Assembly: GCA_934149515.1 (NCBI GenBank)
Contig: CAKPFD010000004.1
Span: forward strand, 1 to 64,000
DNA: 64,000 nt
From: an uncultured Bacilli bacterium
GTDB taxonomy: Bacteria; Bacillota_I; Bacilli_A; RF39; UBA660
Direction: 5' to 3'
Part shown: one piece after another, positions 7,316 through 14,969 of the stretch
Layout of the letters: every line of letters begins with the position of its first letter
Numbering within the stretch: position 1 is the stretch's first letter
Made by a program: the position numbers and the translations under genes
The notes under the pieces: model-generated
Told to the model about the DNA's origin: nothing
Databases searched by the model: none
The model's input: the letters and a program-made list of their open reading frames with translations, nothing else

Positions 7316-8771
7316 TCTTATCACCTGCTTTCAAACCTTTTAAACCAGTTACTTCTTCTATTTTTGTAGCAATATTTAATAATTTAGCATCTTCTAAAAC
7401 GGAAGAAGTAATATTGACACCAATTGGTAAACCTTCAATCATACCACAAGGAATAGTAATACTTGGAAAACCTCCAAAGTTACCTAATGCCATATGATTT
7501 TCTAACAAAAGGTATCGATCAGATAATTTATCACTACTATCTTCAAAATATGGTGCAACTCCACCACTAGCTGGTAAAATCATTCCATCATATTGAGAAA
7601 ATAGTGCTGCTAACTTATCGACTAATAATCGTCTAACGCGACAAGCATTCAAGTAAAGTTTTTCTTGATTTTCTTTTTGCAAGATATAACTACCTAAAAC
7701 AAAACGACGTTTAATAAGTTCTGAAAAACCTTTTGTTCTAGCATCAAACATAACTTCTTCAATAGAATTACCACTACCACGAGGCCCAAACGCAATGCCT
7801 GTTAAATTAGCATTATTACTAGTCGCTTCAGCACAAGAAATACACATATAAGTAGGATAAATTGCTTCTAATAAATATCTATCAATAGAAACTTTTTCAA
7901 TCACAAAGCCTTTCTTTTCTAATTTAGCAAGTAAACTATCAAAATTATCTAACACAGCAAGCAATTCTTTATCATTACTATTTTCATATTGCCCTTTATC
8001 ACAAATTTCTTCAATATAGAATAATTTCTTTCCAGTAATATCTTGATCAAGTGTATCAACTAACTTCTTACCATCATCTTTTAAAGAGGTCATATCATGA
8101 ATATCTTGCCCTTTTAAAACATCACTAACAATAGCAGCATCACGTACACATCTTGTAAACATTCCAACATGATCTAGGCTAGAAGCAAAAGCAAATAAAC
8201 CATAACGAGAAATCAAACCATAGGTTGGCTTAAATCCAACAATACCACCAAAAGCAGCTGGTTTTCGAATAGAATCACCAGTATCACTACCTAAAGCAAA
8301 AGGCACAATACCAGCAGCAACACAACTAGCAGAACCAGCACTAGAACCACCAATTTGACGTTTGATATCCCAAGGATTACAAACAACACCAGTATGTCCA
8401 GTCGTACCAGTACCACCCATAGCAAGTTCATCTAATACTGTTTTACCAACAAGAATCGCACCAGCATCCTTTAACTTACGATAAACCGTTGCATCATACA
8501 CTGGAACATAATCTTTTAAAATATTGCTAGAAGCCGTTGTTAAAATATTAGCAGTAGAAAAATTATCTTTTAAAGCATAAGGAATACCAGTCAATACACT
8601 ATCATATTTCTTTTTTGATTTATATTTATCAATAATAGTAACAAAACAATTTAAATCTTTTTGGGTTTCATGTGCTAATGTATTAGCTTTTGTAAATAAT
8701 TCTTCACTAGTTACTTCTTTTTCATCTAGTGCTTTTCTTAATTGTTGAATCGTCATATCTTGATATTGCAT
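7308..8771 (-). CDS. gatA: Asp-tRNA(Asn)/Glu-tRNA(Gln) amidotransferase subunit A
   Basis: The 487-residue amidase subunit frees ammonia from glutamine and channels it to GatB. The Ser-cisSer-Lys triad is visible: K68 in YALKDN, S143 in GGSSAGSA and S167 in GSDTGDSIRKPA, with the spacings (75 and 24) found in Staphylococcus GatA. The usual GSDTGGS motif has Asp in place of the second Gly (position 166), which is unusual next to the nucleophile. The ATG follows the gatC stop with no gap, and the 3' end overlaps gatB, as expected for a stoichiometric GatCAB complex. Confidence 0.96.
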   Translation of the reverse strand: MQYQDMTIQQLRKALDEKEVTSEELFTKANTLAHETQKDLNCFVTIIDKYKSKKKYDSVLTGIPYALKDNFSTANILTTASSNILKDYVPVYDATVYRKLKDAGAILVGKTVLDELAMGGTGTTGHTGVVCNPWDIKRQIGGSSAGSASCVAAGIVPFALGSDTGDSIRKPAAFGGIVGFKPTYGLISRYGLFAFASSLDHVGMFTRCVRDAAIVSDVLKGQDIHDMTSLKDDGKKLVDTLDQDITGKKLFYIEEICDKGQYENSNDKELLAVLDNFDSLLAKLEKKGFVIEKVSIDRYLLEAIYPTYMCISCAEATSNNANLTGIAFGPRGSGNSIEEVMFDARTKGFSELIKRRFVLGSYILQKENQEKLYLNACRVRRLLVDKLAALFSQYDGMILPASGGVAPYFEDSSDKLSDRYLLLENHMALGNFGGFPSITIPCGMIEGLPIGVNITSSVLEDAKLLNIATKIEEVTGLKGLKAGDKNV

Positions 8772-9068
8772 CTATTCCACCACCTTTGGTACTTTTACTT
8801 GATCTGCTACATTATGTTTTGTATTTGCAAGCACTTCCCCTACTGTTAAGACTTCTTGATCACATACTTCATCTTTTCTTAATGTTGCTTGATATGTTAC
8901 AAAAGGAAAATGCATTGGTTCTACTTGTTCAATATTAGGAATTTTTCCAATCAATTCCATTTGTTTTAAAATAATATCAAATTCTTGTTGTAATGTCGTA
9001 TACTCTTCTTCTTTCATATCAAACATTAATTTATGAGCATAATCTTTTAATTTTTCTTTTTCTATCAT
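8772..9068 (-). CDS. gatC: Asp-tRNA(Asn)/Glu-tRNA(Gln) amidotransferase subunit C
   Basis: GatC is the small belt-like subunit that holds GatA and GatB together. This protein is 98 residues, starting MIEKEKLKDYAHKLMFDM and containing the family's central EFDIILKQMELIGKI helix and the EPMHFP motif. A GTG at 9107 could extend it by 13 codons, but that GTG lies inside the terminator hairpin of the T-box. The ATG at 9068 has a proper AAAGGA site seven bases upstream, so I use it. It is the first gene of the T-box-regulated operon. Confidence 0.93.
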   Translation of the reverse strand: MIEKEKLKDYAHKLMFDMKEEEYTTLQQEFDIILKQMELIGKIPNIEQVEPMHFPFVTYQATLRKDEVCDQEVLTVGEVLANTKHNVADQVKVPKVVE

Positions 9069-9086
9069 ATTTTTATCCTTTCTACT

Positions 9087-9325
9087 AAAAAAGATCTCTA
9101 AATCCACTTAATTTCTTAAGGGACGAGATCTTTTACCCGCGGTACCACCCACATTATTATCAATTGATAATCACTTTATAAGAATAACGGTCTTACCCGG
9201 CTTAGTCTACTATTTTCTTTAAGCGCTCCAAAGTGTTATTCATAAGTCTTTATCCTTCGTTTTCACCAACCACGAACTCTCTTTCATAAAGTAACTTATT
9301 ACTTCTCTTCATCAACGTTTTCTAT
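9087..9325 (-). promoter_or_regulatory. T-box riboswitch leader of the gatCAB-aspS operon (Asn specifier)
   Basis: On the minus strand the leader has the conserved T-box sequence GGGTGGTACCGCGGG (9136-9150), which base-pairs with the acceptor end of uncharged tRNA. It is followed by a terminator: AAAAGATCTC (9125-9134) pairs with GAGATCTTTT (9087-9098), leaving a T-run just before gatC. Upstream, stem I contains the AGAGAG element and a specifier region GAATAACACTTTGGAGC. The codon in the usual position, followed by A, is AAC (9235-9237), so the sensed tRNA should be tRNA-Asn. The operon would then be switched on when Asn-tRNA is low. Confidence 0.93.
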
Positions 9326-9330
9326 GTGCT

Positions 9331-9359
9331 ATTTTACTATGCTACAATAAATTTGTCAA
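9331..9359 (-). promoter_or_regulatory. Sigma-A-type promoter of the T-box/gatCAB-aspS operon
   Basis: TTGACA at 9354-9359, a 17-base spacer and TAAAAT at 9331-9336 lie just upstream of the T-box leader. This is a near-consensus housekeeping promoter and places the transcript start near 9324. Confidence 0.8.
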
Positions 9360-9403
9360 TTTCTTATTCTAAAAATAGCATATCTTTTTTTTATTATTTT
9401 ATA

Positions 9404-11404
9404 CTATCGTTTTAAAACCTGTTTTGTAAATCGTTTCACATCTTGCATATCGGTGGTCACATTAACGCCTTCTTCAAATGGCAAGACATCTAAAATATCA
9501 TCTTTATAATCTTTAAAACGAGCATCTAATATGGCAACAACACCTTTGTCTTGATTGGTACGAATCAATCGACCTGTTCCTTGGCGTAGTTTAGTTAACA
9601 TATCGTAAAAATAAACATCATGAATACCAGGTCTTGTTTGTGTTGCTTTATTCTCCATAATTGGATCAACCACTGGAAATGGTAATTTTGTAATAATAAG
9701 ATTCTCTAAAGAACTTCCTTTAACATCAATACCTTCCCAAAAAGCACCAGTAGCAAGTAATACAGAACTTTCATCTTGTTGAAACTTTTCTTTTAAAGCT
9801 TCATTATCAACACCATCTTCTTGACTATAAATTTGGTAAGTGGTTGTTTCATCTTTTCTTTTTTCTAATTTTTCTTTTACTTTTTTCATATCTGATTTTG
9901 CGGTAAATAATATCAAAGAATGCCCATTAGTCGTATGTAATAAAGCATCTATTTTATCTGTCATATCTTCTAAATAAGCTTCTTTATCTTTTGTTTTAGG
10001 ATTAATAGCATCGACTGGATAATATAAAAGAGCATGATTAGCATAATCATAAGGAGAAGGTTGGGAATCTTCACGGTTAAATATTCCTGAAAGTTTATCA
10101 AATCCCATAGATTGTTCAAAATAACTATAATTATTTTTCTCTGTCGTTAAAGTAGCAGAAGTAAATACTTTGGCATAATTAGGATTAGAAAATAGACAAG
10201 CAGATTGTTTGGTTAAATCTTTTGGAACATAATAAATATCAATATATTCGCCCTTTTTCGGTATTGAACGAACAAAGTAGACATTTTTTCGATCTTTCTC
10301 ATCTTGAATCAAATCATGAAAAACATTTCGATACATTTTTAAAGAATCACAATAAGATCGCACTGTTTTATCTGTTTGTGATACTTCATTTAAAGATTTT
10401 TCTAATTGTTTCAACTGTCTTAAGAAAAGTCTTGTTTCTATTTTAATTGTATCATTACAAGCAAAACCACTTCTACCACTTTCTAATTGAGAAAGAGATA
10501 AATCTGTTTGTTTCTTTAAATCTCTTCCTGCTTGTCCTCTAATTTTATGATAGATGATATTCAATGTATCAATCACCGGATTTTCTTGGTGATAATCAAA
10601 TCCTTCATTTGACAAAACTCCTTGTGCTCTAATCAAAACATTTTCTATTTGCTTTTTATTTAACACTTGAGTAAATGTATCAATTACTTTATCAGGTAAA
10701 GTATGAGCTTCATCAACAATTAAAACGGATGGTCGATCAAAGATTTTATCATCACTATCACGCATTAAAGATTGAAGTAATAAATTATGATTAGTAATCA
10801 CTGCTTTAGAAGTTGCACATTTTTTACGATTTAATTTATAACCACAATTTTCTTGATGTAAGCAACGTTTACAATTCGCTCTATCAACACGAATATTTTC
10901 CCAAATTCTATCAGGAATAGCAGTATCAAAATCACTATGTTCTACTTTTCCTTGTAATAGTTGTTCTCTTAAATGAAGTAAGTCTTTTGGATTTCTTACT
11001 TGATGAATATAATTTTCTAATCTTTTCTGACAAATATAATTATTTTTACCTTTGGCAATTACTACTGGAATATCAACTTGTAATAAGTTGGATAAACTTT
11101 CAATTTCTTTTTTCAATTGTTCTTCTAAAGCAATCGATGAAGTCGAAATAATAAATCCTTTAAAATCTTTTGATTCTTTACTAGCATAAATCACTGGTAC
11201 TAAATAACCCCAAGATTTACCACTACCAACACCTGCTTCAATTAACAAAAATTGTTTTTCATTAATAGCTTCCACAATATCAAGTGCCATAGTATGTTGA
11301 CCTTCACGATATTCCATCTTTTCATTTTCTCGTCTATTTTCAAAAAATGCATCTATCTTCTGATAAGTTTCATCCGATAAAATCGGCTCTACTCTTTTCC
11401 ACAT
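9404..11404 (-). CDS. dinG: DinG/XPD-family iron-sulfur DNA helicase
   Basis: A 666-residue superfamily-2 ATP-dependent 5'-3' helicase. Walker A is EAGVGSGKS (about 57-64), the DEAH box is VDEAHTLPD (about 230-238), and motif VI is KLRQGTGRLIR near the C-terminus. Four cysteines, C125, C178, C181 and C187, lie between motifs I and II exactly where DinG and XPD bind a 4Fe-4S cluster. There is no N-terminal exonuclease domain, so it is DinG-like rather than the long Bacillus form. The role in the family is unwinding D-loops, R-loops and similar structures in repair. It stands alone, downstream of the kinase-like gene. Confidence 0.88.
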   Translation of the reverse strand: MWKRVEPILSDETYQKIDAFFENRRENEKMEYREGQHTMALDIVEAINEKQFLLIEAGVGSGKSWGYLVPVIYASKESKDFKGFIISTSSIALEEQLKKEIESLSNLLQVDIPVVIAKGKNNYICQKRLENYIHQVRNPKDLLHLREQLLQGKVEHSDFDTAIPDRIWENIRVDRANCKRCLHQENCGYKLNRKKCATSKAVITNHNLLLQSLMRDSDDKIFDRPSVLIVDEAHTLPDKVIDTFTQVLNKKQIENVLIRAQGVLSNEGFDYHQENPVIDTLNIIYHKIRGQAGRDLKKQTDLSLSQLESGRSGFACNDTIKIETRLFLRQLKQLEKSLNEVSQTDKTVRSYCDSLKMYRNVFHDLIQDEKDRKNVYFVRSIPKKGEYIDIYYVPKDLTKQSACLFSNPNYAKVFTSATLTTEKNNYSYFEQSMGFDKLSGIFNREDSQPSPYDYANHALLYYPVDAINPKTKDKEAYLEDMTDKIDALLHTTNGHSLILFTAKSDMKKVKEKLEKRKDETTTYQIYSQEDGVDNEALKEKFQQDESSVLLATGAFWEGIDVKGSSLENLIITKLPFPVVDPIMENKATQTRPGIHDVYFYDMLTKLRQGTGRLIRTNQDKGVVAILDARFKDYKDDILDVLPFEEGVNVTTDMQDVKRFTKQVLKR

Positions 11405-11550
11405 AATAAACCCCCTCTTATGCTTTAACTGTCGCTTATTATACTACAAACAAAGGGAAAAGTCAAACAAAACCAAGCTTCGTACGTTAAAAAAACGTGC
11501 CTTTTTTAACATAGATTTTTATTGAAAGTGCACAATTAAAGATAATATTT

Positions 11551-12297
11551 TTATCTTTCCTTTACTGGTGCTTCAATATTTCTAATATAATGACCATATT
11601 CACGATGACGAACAAGGCTTTTAACTTTACCTAATGTTTTAATTTCTTCACCTTGATATTCACTTAGTTTTAATCGTAAACATTTTAAAAAAAGTAATGA
11701 CGAAACATCCTGTTCATGATATAAATCTCTTAATAATAAATCAGCATTCACAAAATCATCAAAATAATTATCTACCAAAAAATATTTTATTTCTTTATGA
11801 AAAACTGAACTATTATCTTTATAACTAATTTCCTTTTTAACATAATCTAGTGTATCAATAATATAAAAATGTCCATTACCATACAATGTATTATACATCA
11901 CATCAAATGTTGCAACGTGTTTATCTGTTAGCATTTTTAAATCTTTATCAGCAATTGTTAATGCTTTTTCAAAACTAGAAAGTCTCACTTTTAATGGATC
12001 AATTTGATATAAGTTCTTTGCTTTTTTAAACGGCATTGTATATCCAACTACTTGATGATTCACTTGAATAGAATCTTCAGGCCATACAAATGTATTGTTT
12101 TTAATAGAAGAAAATTGTAAAAGTTCTTCTTCTGACACTGTACTATCTTCTTGTTCAAAATAATGATGGAAAAGTTTATATACTTTATTTGGGTTTTTTT
12201 TCTTGCAAGACAAATAACAAACGCCTTGACTTCCTTCGTTTAAATACCGCAAATGATGAATTTCTTGATCCAAAGCCTTCTCATTTACAAAATTCAT
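11551..12297 (-). CDS. Divergent protein-kinase-fold protein
   Basis: A 248-residue soluble protein with the layout of a protein-kinase-like fold. There is a glycine-rich loop LNEGSQGVCYL (about 19-29), a candidate ATP lysine in KVYKLFH (K41), an Asp-xxx-Asn pair in FDVMYN (D132, N136) like the catalytic loop, and a metal-binding-like IIDTLDY (D148) in place of DFG. The motifs are much weaker than in Ser/Thr kinases, so it may be an atypical kinase or a pseudokinase. It is last in a minus-strand series after two sigma factors and a 151-residue unknown protein, though a terminator (12336-12370) separates it from them. The target is unknown. Confidence 0.55.
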   Translation of the reverse strand: MNFVNEKALDQEIHHLRYLNEGSQGVCYLSCKKKNPNKVYKLFHHYFEQEDSTVSEEELLQFSSIKNNTFVWPEDSIQVNHQVVGYTMPFKKAKNLYQIDPLKVRLSSFEKALTIADKDLKMLTDKHVATFDVMYNTLYGNGHFYIIDTLDYVKKEISYKDNSSVFHKEIKYFLVDNYFDDFVNADLLLRDLYHEQDVSSLLFLKCLRLKLSEYQGEEIKTLGKVKSLVRHREYGHYIRNIEAPVKER

Positions 12298-12335
12298 TGT
12301 TTACACCCCTTATCACTTTAGGGCTTATTTTAACA

Positions 12336-12370
12336 CAAAAAGGAAGATTTTGCAACCAAAACCTTCCTTT
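12336..12370 (-). terminator. Intrinsic terminator after the 151-residue gene
   Basis: On the minus strand AAGGAAGGTTTTG pairs with CAAAATCTTCCTT around a four-base loop, followed by TTT. This strong stem ends the sigma-factor transcript before the kinase-like gene. Confidence 0.75.
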
Positions 12371-12374
12371 GCTA

Positions 12375-12830
12375 TCATAGCGAATGCATCTTTTGTTGTT
12401 GGTGATAATAGTTTATCTTTGGTAAAACAACTTTTCTATTTTCTAAAACATAGTCATTCCACAAAACTTCACAAGGACCAAAACTAGTATCTTCATAAGA
12501 AAGAACACCAGGTATTTGAATAGAATCATCTAAAAATGGAATGGCATTTGTAAGGTTTAAATTATCTTGAATTTCACATTTCGTATAACCAGACGATGTA
12601 AACACTTTCATTGTTCTATTGAATTTATTCAAATTTTCTTGACAACTATCATGGTATAATTTCCAAATTTTTTCTCCTTGAATTTGAAAAACATCAAGAA
12701 GCATCATATCTTGCAATCCATTAAATTTTTCTGTTGATATTAATTGCATCAATACCTGAAAAGCCAAAGGATTCCCTTCAGATAGCGTTAAAGCCTTATC
12801 AAGAATCATCATATCAATATTACTTTTCAT
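12375..12830 (-). CDS. Hypothetical protein linked to the sigma-factor pair
   Basis: A 151-residue predicted soluble protein that I do not recognise. It is rich in Leu, Met and Gln in the first 80 residues, which look helical (MILDKALTLSEGNPLAFQVL), and more polar after that. There is no signal peptide, transmembrane segment or metal-binding motif. It begins 18 bases after the stop of the 697-residue sigma factor and is followed by a strong terminator, so it most likely belongs to the sigma-factor operon. A regulatory or anti-sigma role is possible from position alone and is not shown by the sequence. Confidence 0.6.
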   Translation of the reverse strand: MKSNIDMMILDKALTLSEGNPLAFQVLMQLISTEKFNGLQDMMLLDVFQIQGEKIWKLYHDSCQENLNKFNRTMKVFTSSGYTKCEIQDNLNLTNAIPFLDDSIQIPGVLSYEDTSFGPCEVLWNDYVLENRKVVLPKINYYHQQQKMHSL

Positions 12831-12848
12831 ATTAGTTCTCCTATATCA

Positions 12849-14942
12849 TTAAATATTTTTAACTAAGACTTTCTGGTTTTCTTTTTTTAAATCACTAGCG
12901 GAAGAAAGATTTTCTAAAGAAATATGATGTTCATTGCAAATATGTAATGCTCTTTCTGTCATTTCAGTTACTTCTTTTGAATCAGTTTTCAAAAATTCGG
13001 CAATAGCTTGAATAGAAAATTGTTTATCATTAACACAACCTGACTGAAAAGCAAGAACAATTGCTTCTTTCATTGGTAGTGCCTTTTGTAATTGAAAAAA
13101 TGCATCAGTATTTAATAAGTCTAACAAACAACTACTATCTTCTGTTGTGATAGGATAATCTTCTTGCCTCTTTTGCACGTAAGTTGTTTTTCTTACCTTT
13201 TTTGTTTTTCGTTGTTCTTTTTTTTCAAGATAATCTGGATCATTTAATAATTTTTTCATCTTAGGAACCACTACATTATAAAGTCTACTAAATTGCTTTT
13301 TTGTTAATTTTACAGAAGAAAAACCACTAAGATCATCGCCATAACGCATAGCAAGAAGTTTCATCTCCTCAATAGATAACTTTGATAAAGCAAGATCTAC
13401 TTTTTCTTTGGTATAATCACTAAAATAGTGATAAATTGTCTTTGGTTGTTTAAAAAATTTGTCTCCTTTAACTTTCAATCGTGTTAAGTTTTCCAAAGAT
13501 TTTTCAGGATAATTCAGATAATTTACTAATTTTTCGGCTTGTCCTGATTTTCTGATTTTTGTTAAAGCGACTTCTTCTATTTGTCTAACTCGTTGTCTTG
13601 TCAAATGATATTCTTCACTAAGTTTCGTCAAAGATATTACCCTATGTTGATAAAATCCATAACGTTTCATGACAATATCTTTTTCTCTTTCCGTCAAATG
13701 ACAGGAATCAAGTAAATTCATAACATCTTGCTGTAACCCCAAAGAAAGAGCTATTTCTTCTGGCGTTGCTTCACCTGATGGAATTGATACCTCTAATTCT
13801 TGTGCTTCATCATCTCCTACAAGGGTATGAAGACTAATGGTATCATTTTGTAAATCATGTAATTCATTTATTTCATCAACAGATACTCCCATGGCATCCG
13901 CCAATTCAAAAGCAGTAGGATAACGATTTAATTTGCCTTGTAAGAGGGTAGTTGTTTTTTGATAAGTTACTAATTTTTCATAAAGATAAACAGGTATTCT
14001 AATATTTCTTCCTTTATCAAAAACAGCTCTTGATATTGATTGTTTAATCCAATAAGAAGCATAAGTTGCAAAATGACAACCTTTTTCAATATCATATTTA
14101 TCAACCGCTTTCATTAATCCTAAATTACCTTCTTGAATTAAATCCAAATAAGATAAACCACGGTTAAGATAACGTCTTGCAATATAAGCAACCAATCGTA
14201 AATTGCTTTCAATTAACGTATTTCTAGCCAAAGTATCGCCTTGCAACACTCGATAAGCTAATGTTCTTTCTTCCTCCAAAGAAAGTAATGGTATTTTTCG
14301 AATTTCTTGTAAGTAAGCCTTAACATTATCTGGTAATTGTAACGCATCATCATCCACTTCCAAAGGTGCTTCTAATTCTTTTTCTAATTCTAAATTTCGA
14401 AAATTATCATAAGCATCAAGTGCCATATGCAACGTTTGACTATCAAAAATTTCATCAAAGAAAGAAGTGTTTTCTTCTGCTTGAGAAATAGAAAAAATAG
14501 TTTGCATCGCTTGCTGAAAACTAGGATTTTCTTGTAGTAAATTGATAAACAAATCTATTGTAGGAACAATAGTATAAGTTGTCAAAAACACATCAAACTG
14601 TTGAAAGGCTTGAATAACTGCTTCTACACTTACAGAAGATGGAAACACTTGCTGCTGATAAGATTTTATAATAGTGAAAGCTTTGTTAGGATCTTGTAAT
14701 AATTGTTTTGTTTTTACTTGTAAAGATCGAATCAGCTTTTCTTGAATAAAACGAGCACAATCTATATCATTGCAAGAAAATGACATCATTTGAGAAAGTT
14801 CATTTTTTAATAATACTTCAAAGTCTTGTCTTGCTAAAGTAAGATAACGATACTGCTCAAAAATAGGTTCGGCAATCGGTAATACCTTTTCAAATAACTG
14901 TTCAAAACTAAGTTGTTTCATTTCATTTTCTGTTAATTCCAT
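12849..14942 (-). CDS. RpoD-like sigma-70 factor with extra N- and C-terminal domains
   Basis: A 697-residue sigma-70 family protein. The sigma core runs from about 203 to 466: region 1.2 (VKAYLQEIRKIPLLSLEEE), region 2 (NLRLVAYIARRYLNRGLSYL to YASYWIKQSISRAV and GRNIRIP), region 3 (about 316-395) and region 4 with a helix-turn-helix (LTKLSEEYHLTRQRVRQIEE). The first 200 residues are not a normal region 1.1; they match the N-terminus of the neighbouring sigma factor, for example FEQYRYLTLARQDFEVL. About 230 residues follow region 4, rich in Lys with no recognised domain. Region 4 is less RpoD-like than in its partner, so it may read a distinct -35. It is co-directional with the other sigma gene. 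Confidence 0.85.
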   Translation of the reverse strand: MELTENEMKQLSFEQLFEKVLPIAEPIFEQYRYLTLARQDFEVLLKNELSQMMSFSCNDIDCARFIQEKLIRSLQVKTKQLLQDPNKAFTIIKSYQQQVFPSSVSVEAVIQAFQQFDVFLTTYTIVPTIDLFINLLQENPSFQQAMQTIFSISQAEENTSFFDEIFDSQTLHMALDAYDNFRNLELEKELEAPLEVDDDALQLPDNVKAYLQEIRKIPLLSLEEERTLAYRVLQGDTLARNTLIESNLRLVAYIARRYLNRGLSYLDLIQEGNLGLMKAVDKYDIEKGCHFATYASYWIKQSISRAVFDKGRNIRIPVYLYEKLVTYQKTTTLLQGKLNRYPTAFELADAMGVSVDEINELHDLQNDTISLHTLVGDDEAQELEVSIPSGEATPEEIALSLGLQQDVMNLLDSCHLTEREKDIVMKRYGFYQHRVISLTKLSEEYHLTRQRVRQIEEVALTKIRKSGQAEKLVNYLNYPEKSLENLTRLKVKGDKFFKQPKTIYHYFSDYTKEKVDLALSKLSIEEMKLLAMRYGDDLSGFSSVKLTKKQFSRLYNVVVPKMKKLLNDPDYLEKKEQRKTKKVRKTTYVQKRQEDYPITTEDSSCLLDLLNTDAFFQLQKALPMKEAIVLAFQSGCVNDKQFSIQAIAEFLKTDSKEVTEMTERALHICNEHHISLENLSSASDLKKENQKVLVKNI

Positions 14943-14969
14943 ACAACTACCCCTTTCTATATTTTATTA

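Noticed and set aside
9069..9107. GTG start at 9107 that would lengthen gatC by 13 codons
   Set aside because: It lies in the 3' part of the T-box terminator hairpin, and the ATG at 9068 has its own AAAGGA site.
11480..11515. Hairpin GTACGTT/AACGTGC with a T-run on the plus strand between dinG and the kinase-like gene
   Set aside because: It points in the plus direction with no plus-strand gene upstream; on the minus strand it lacks a T-run after the stem.
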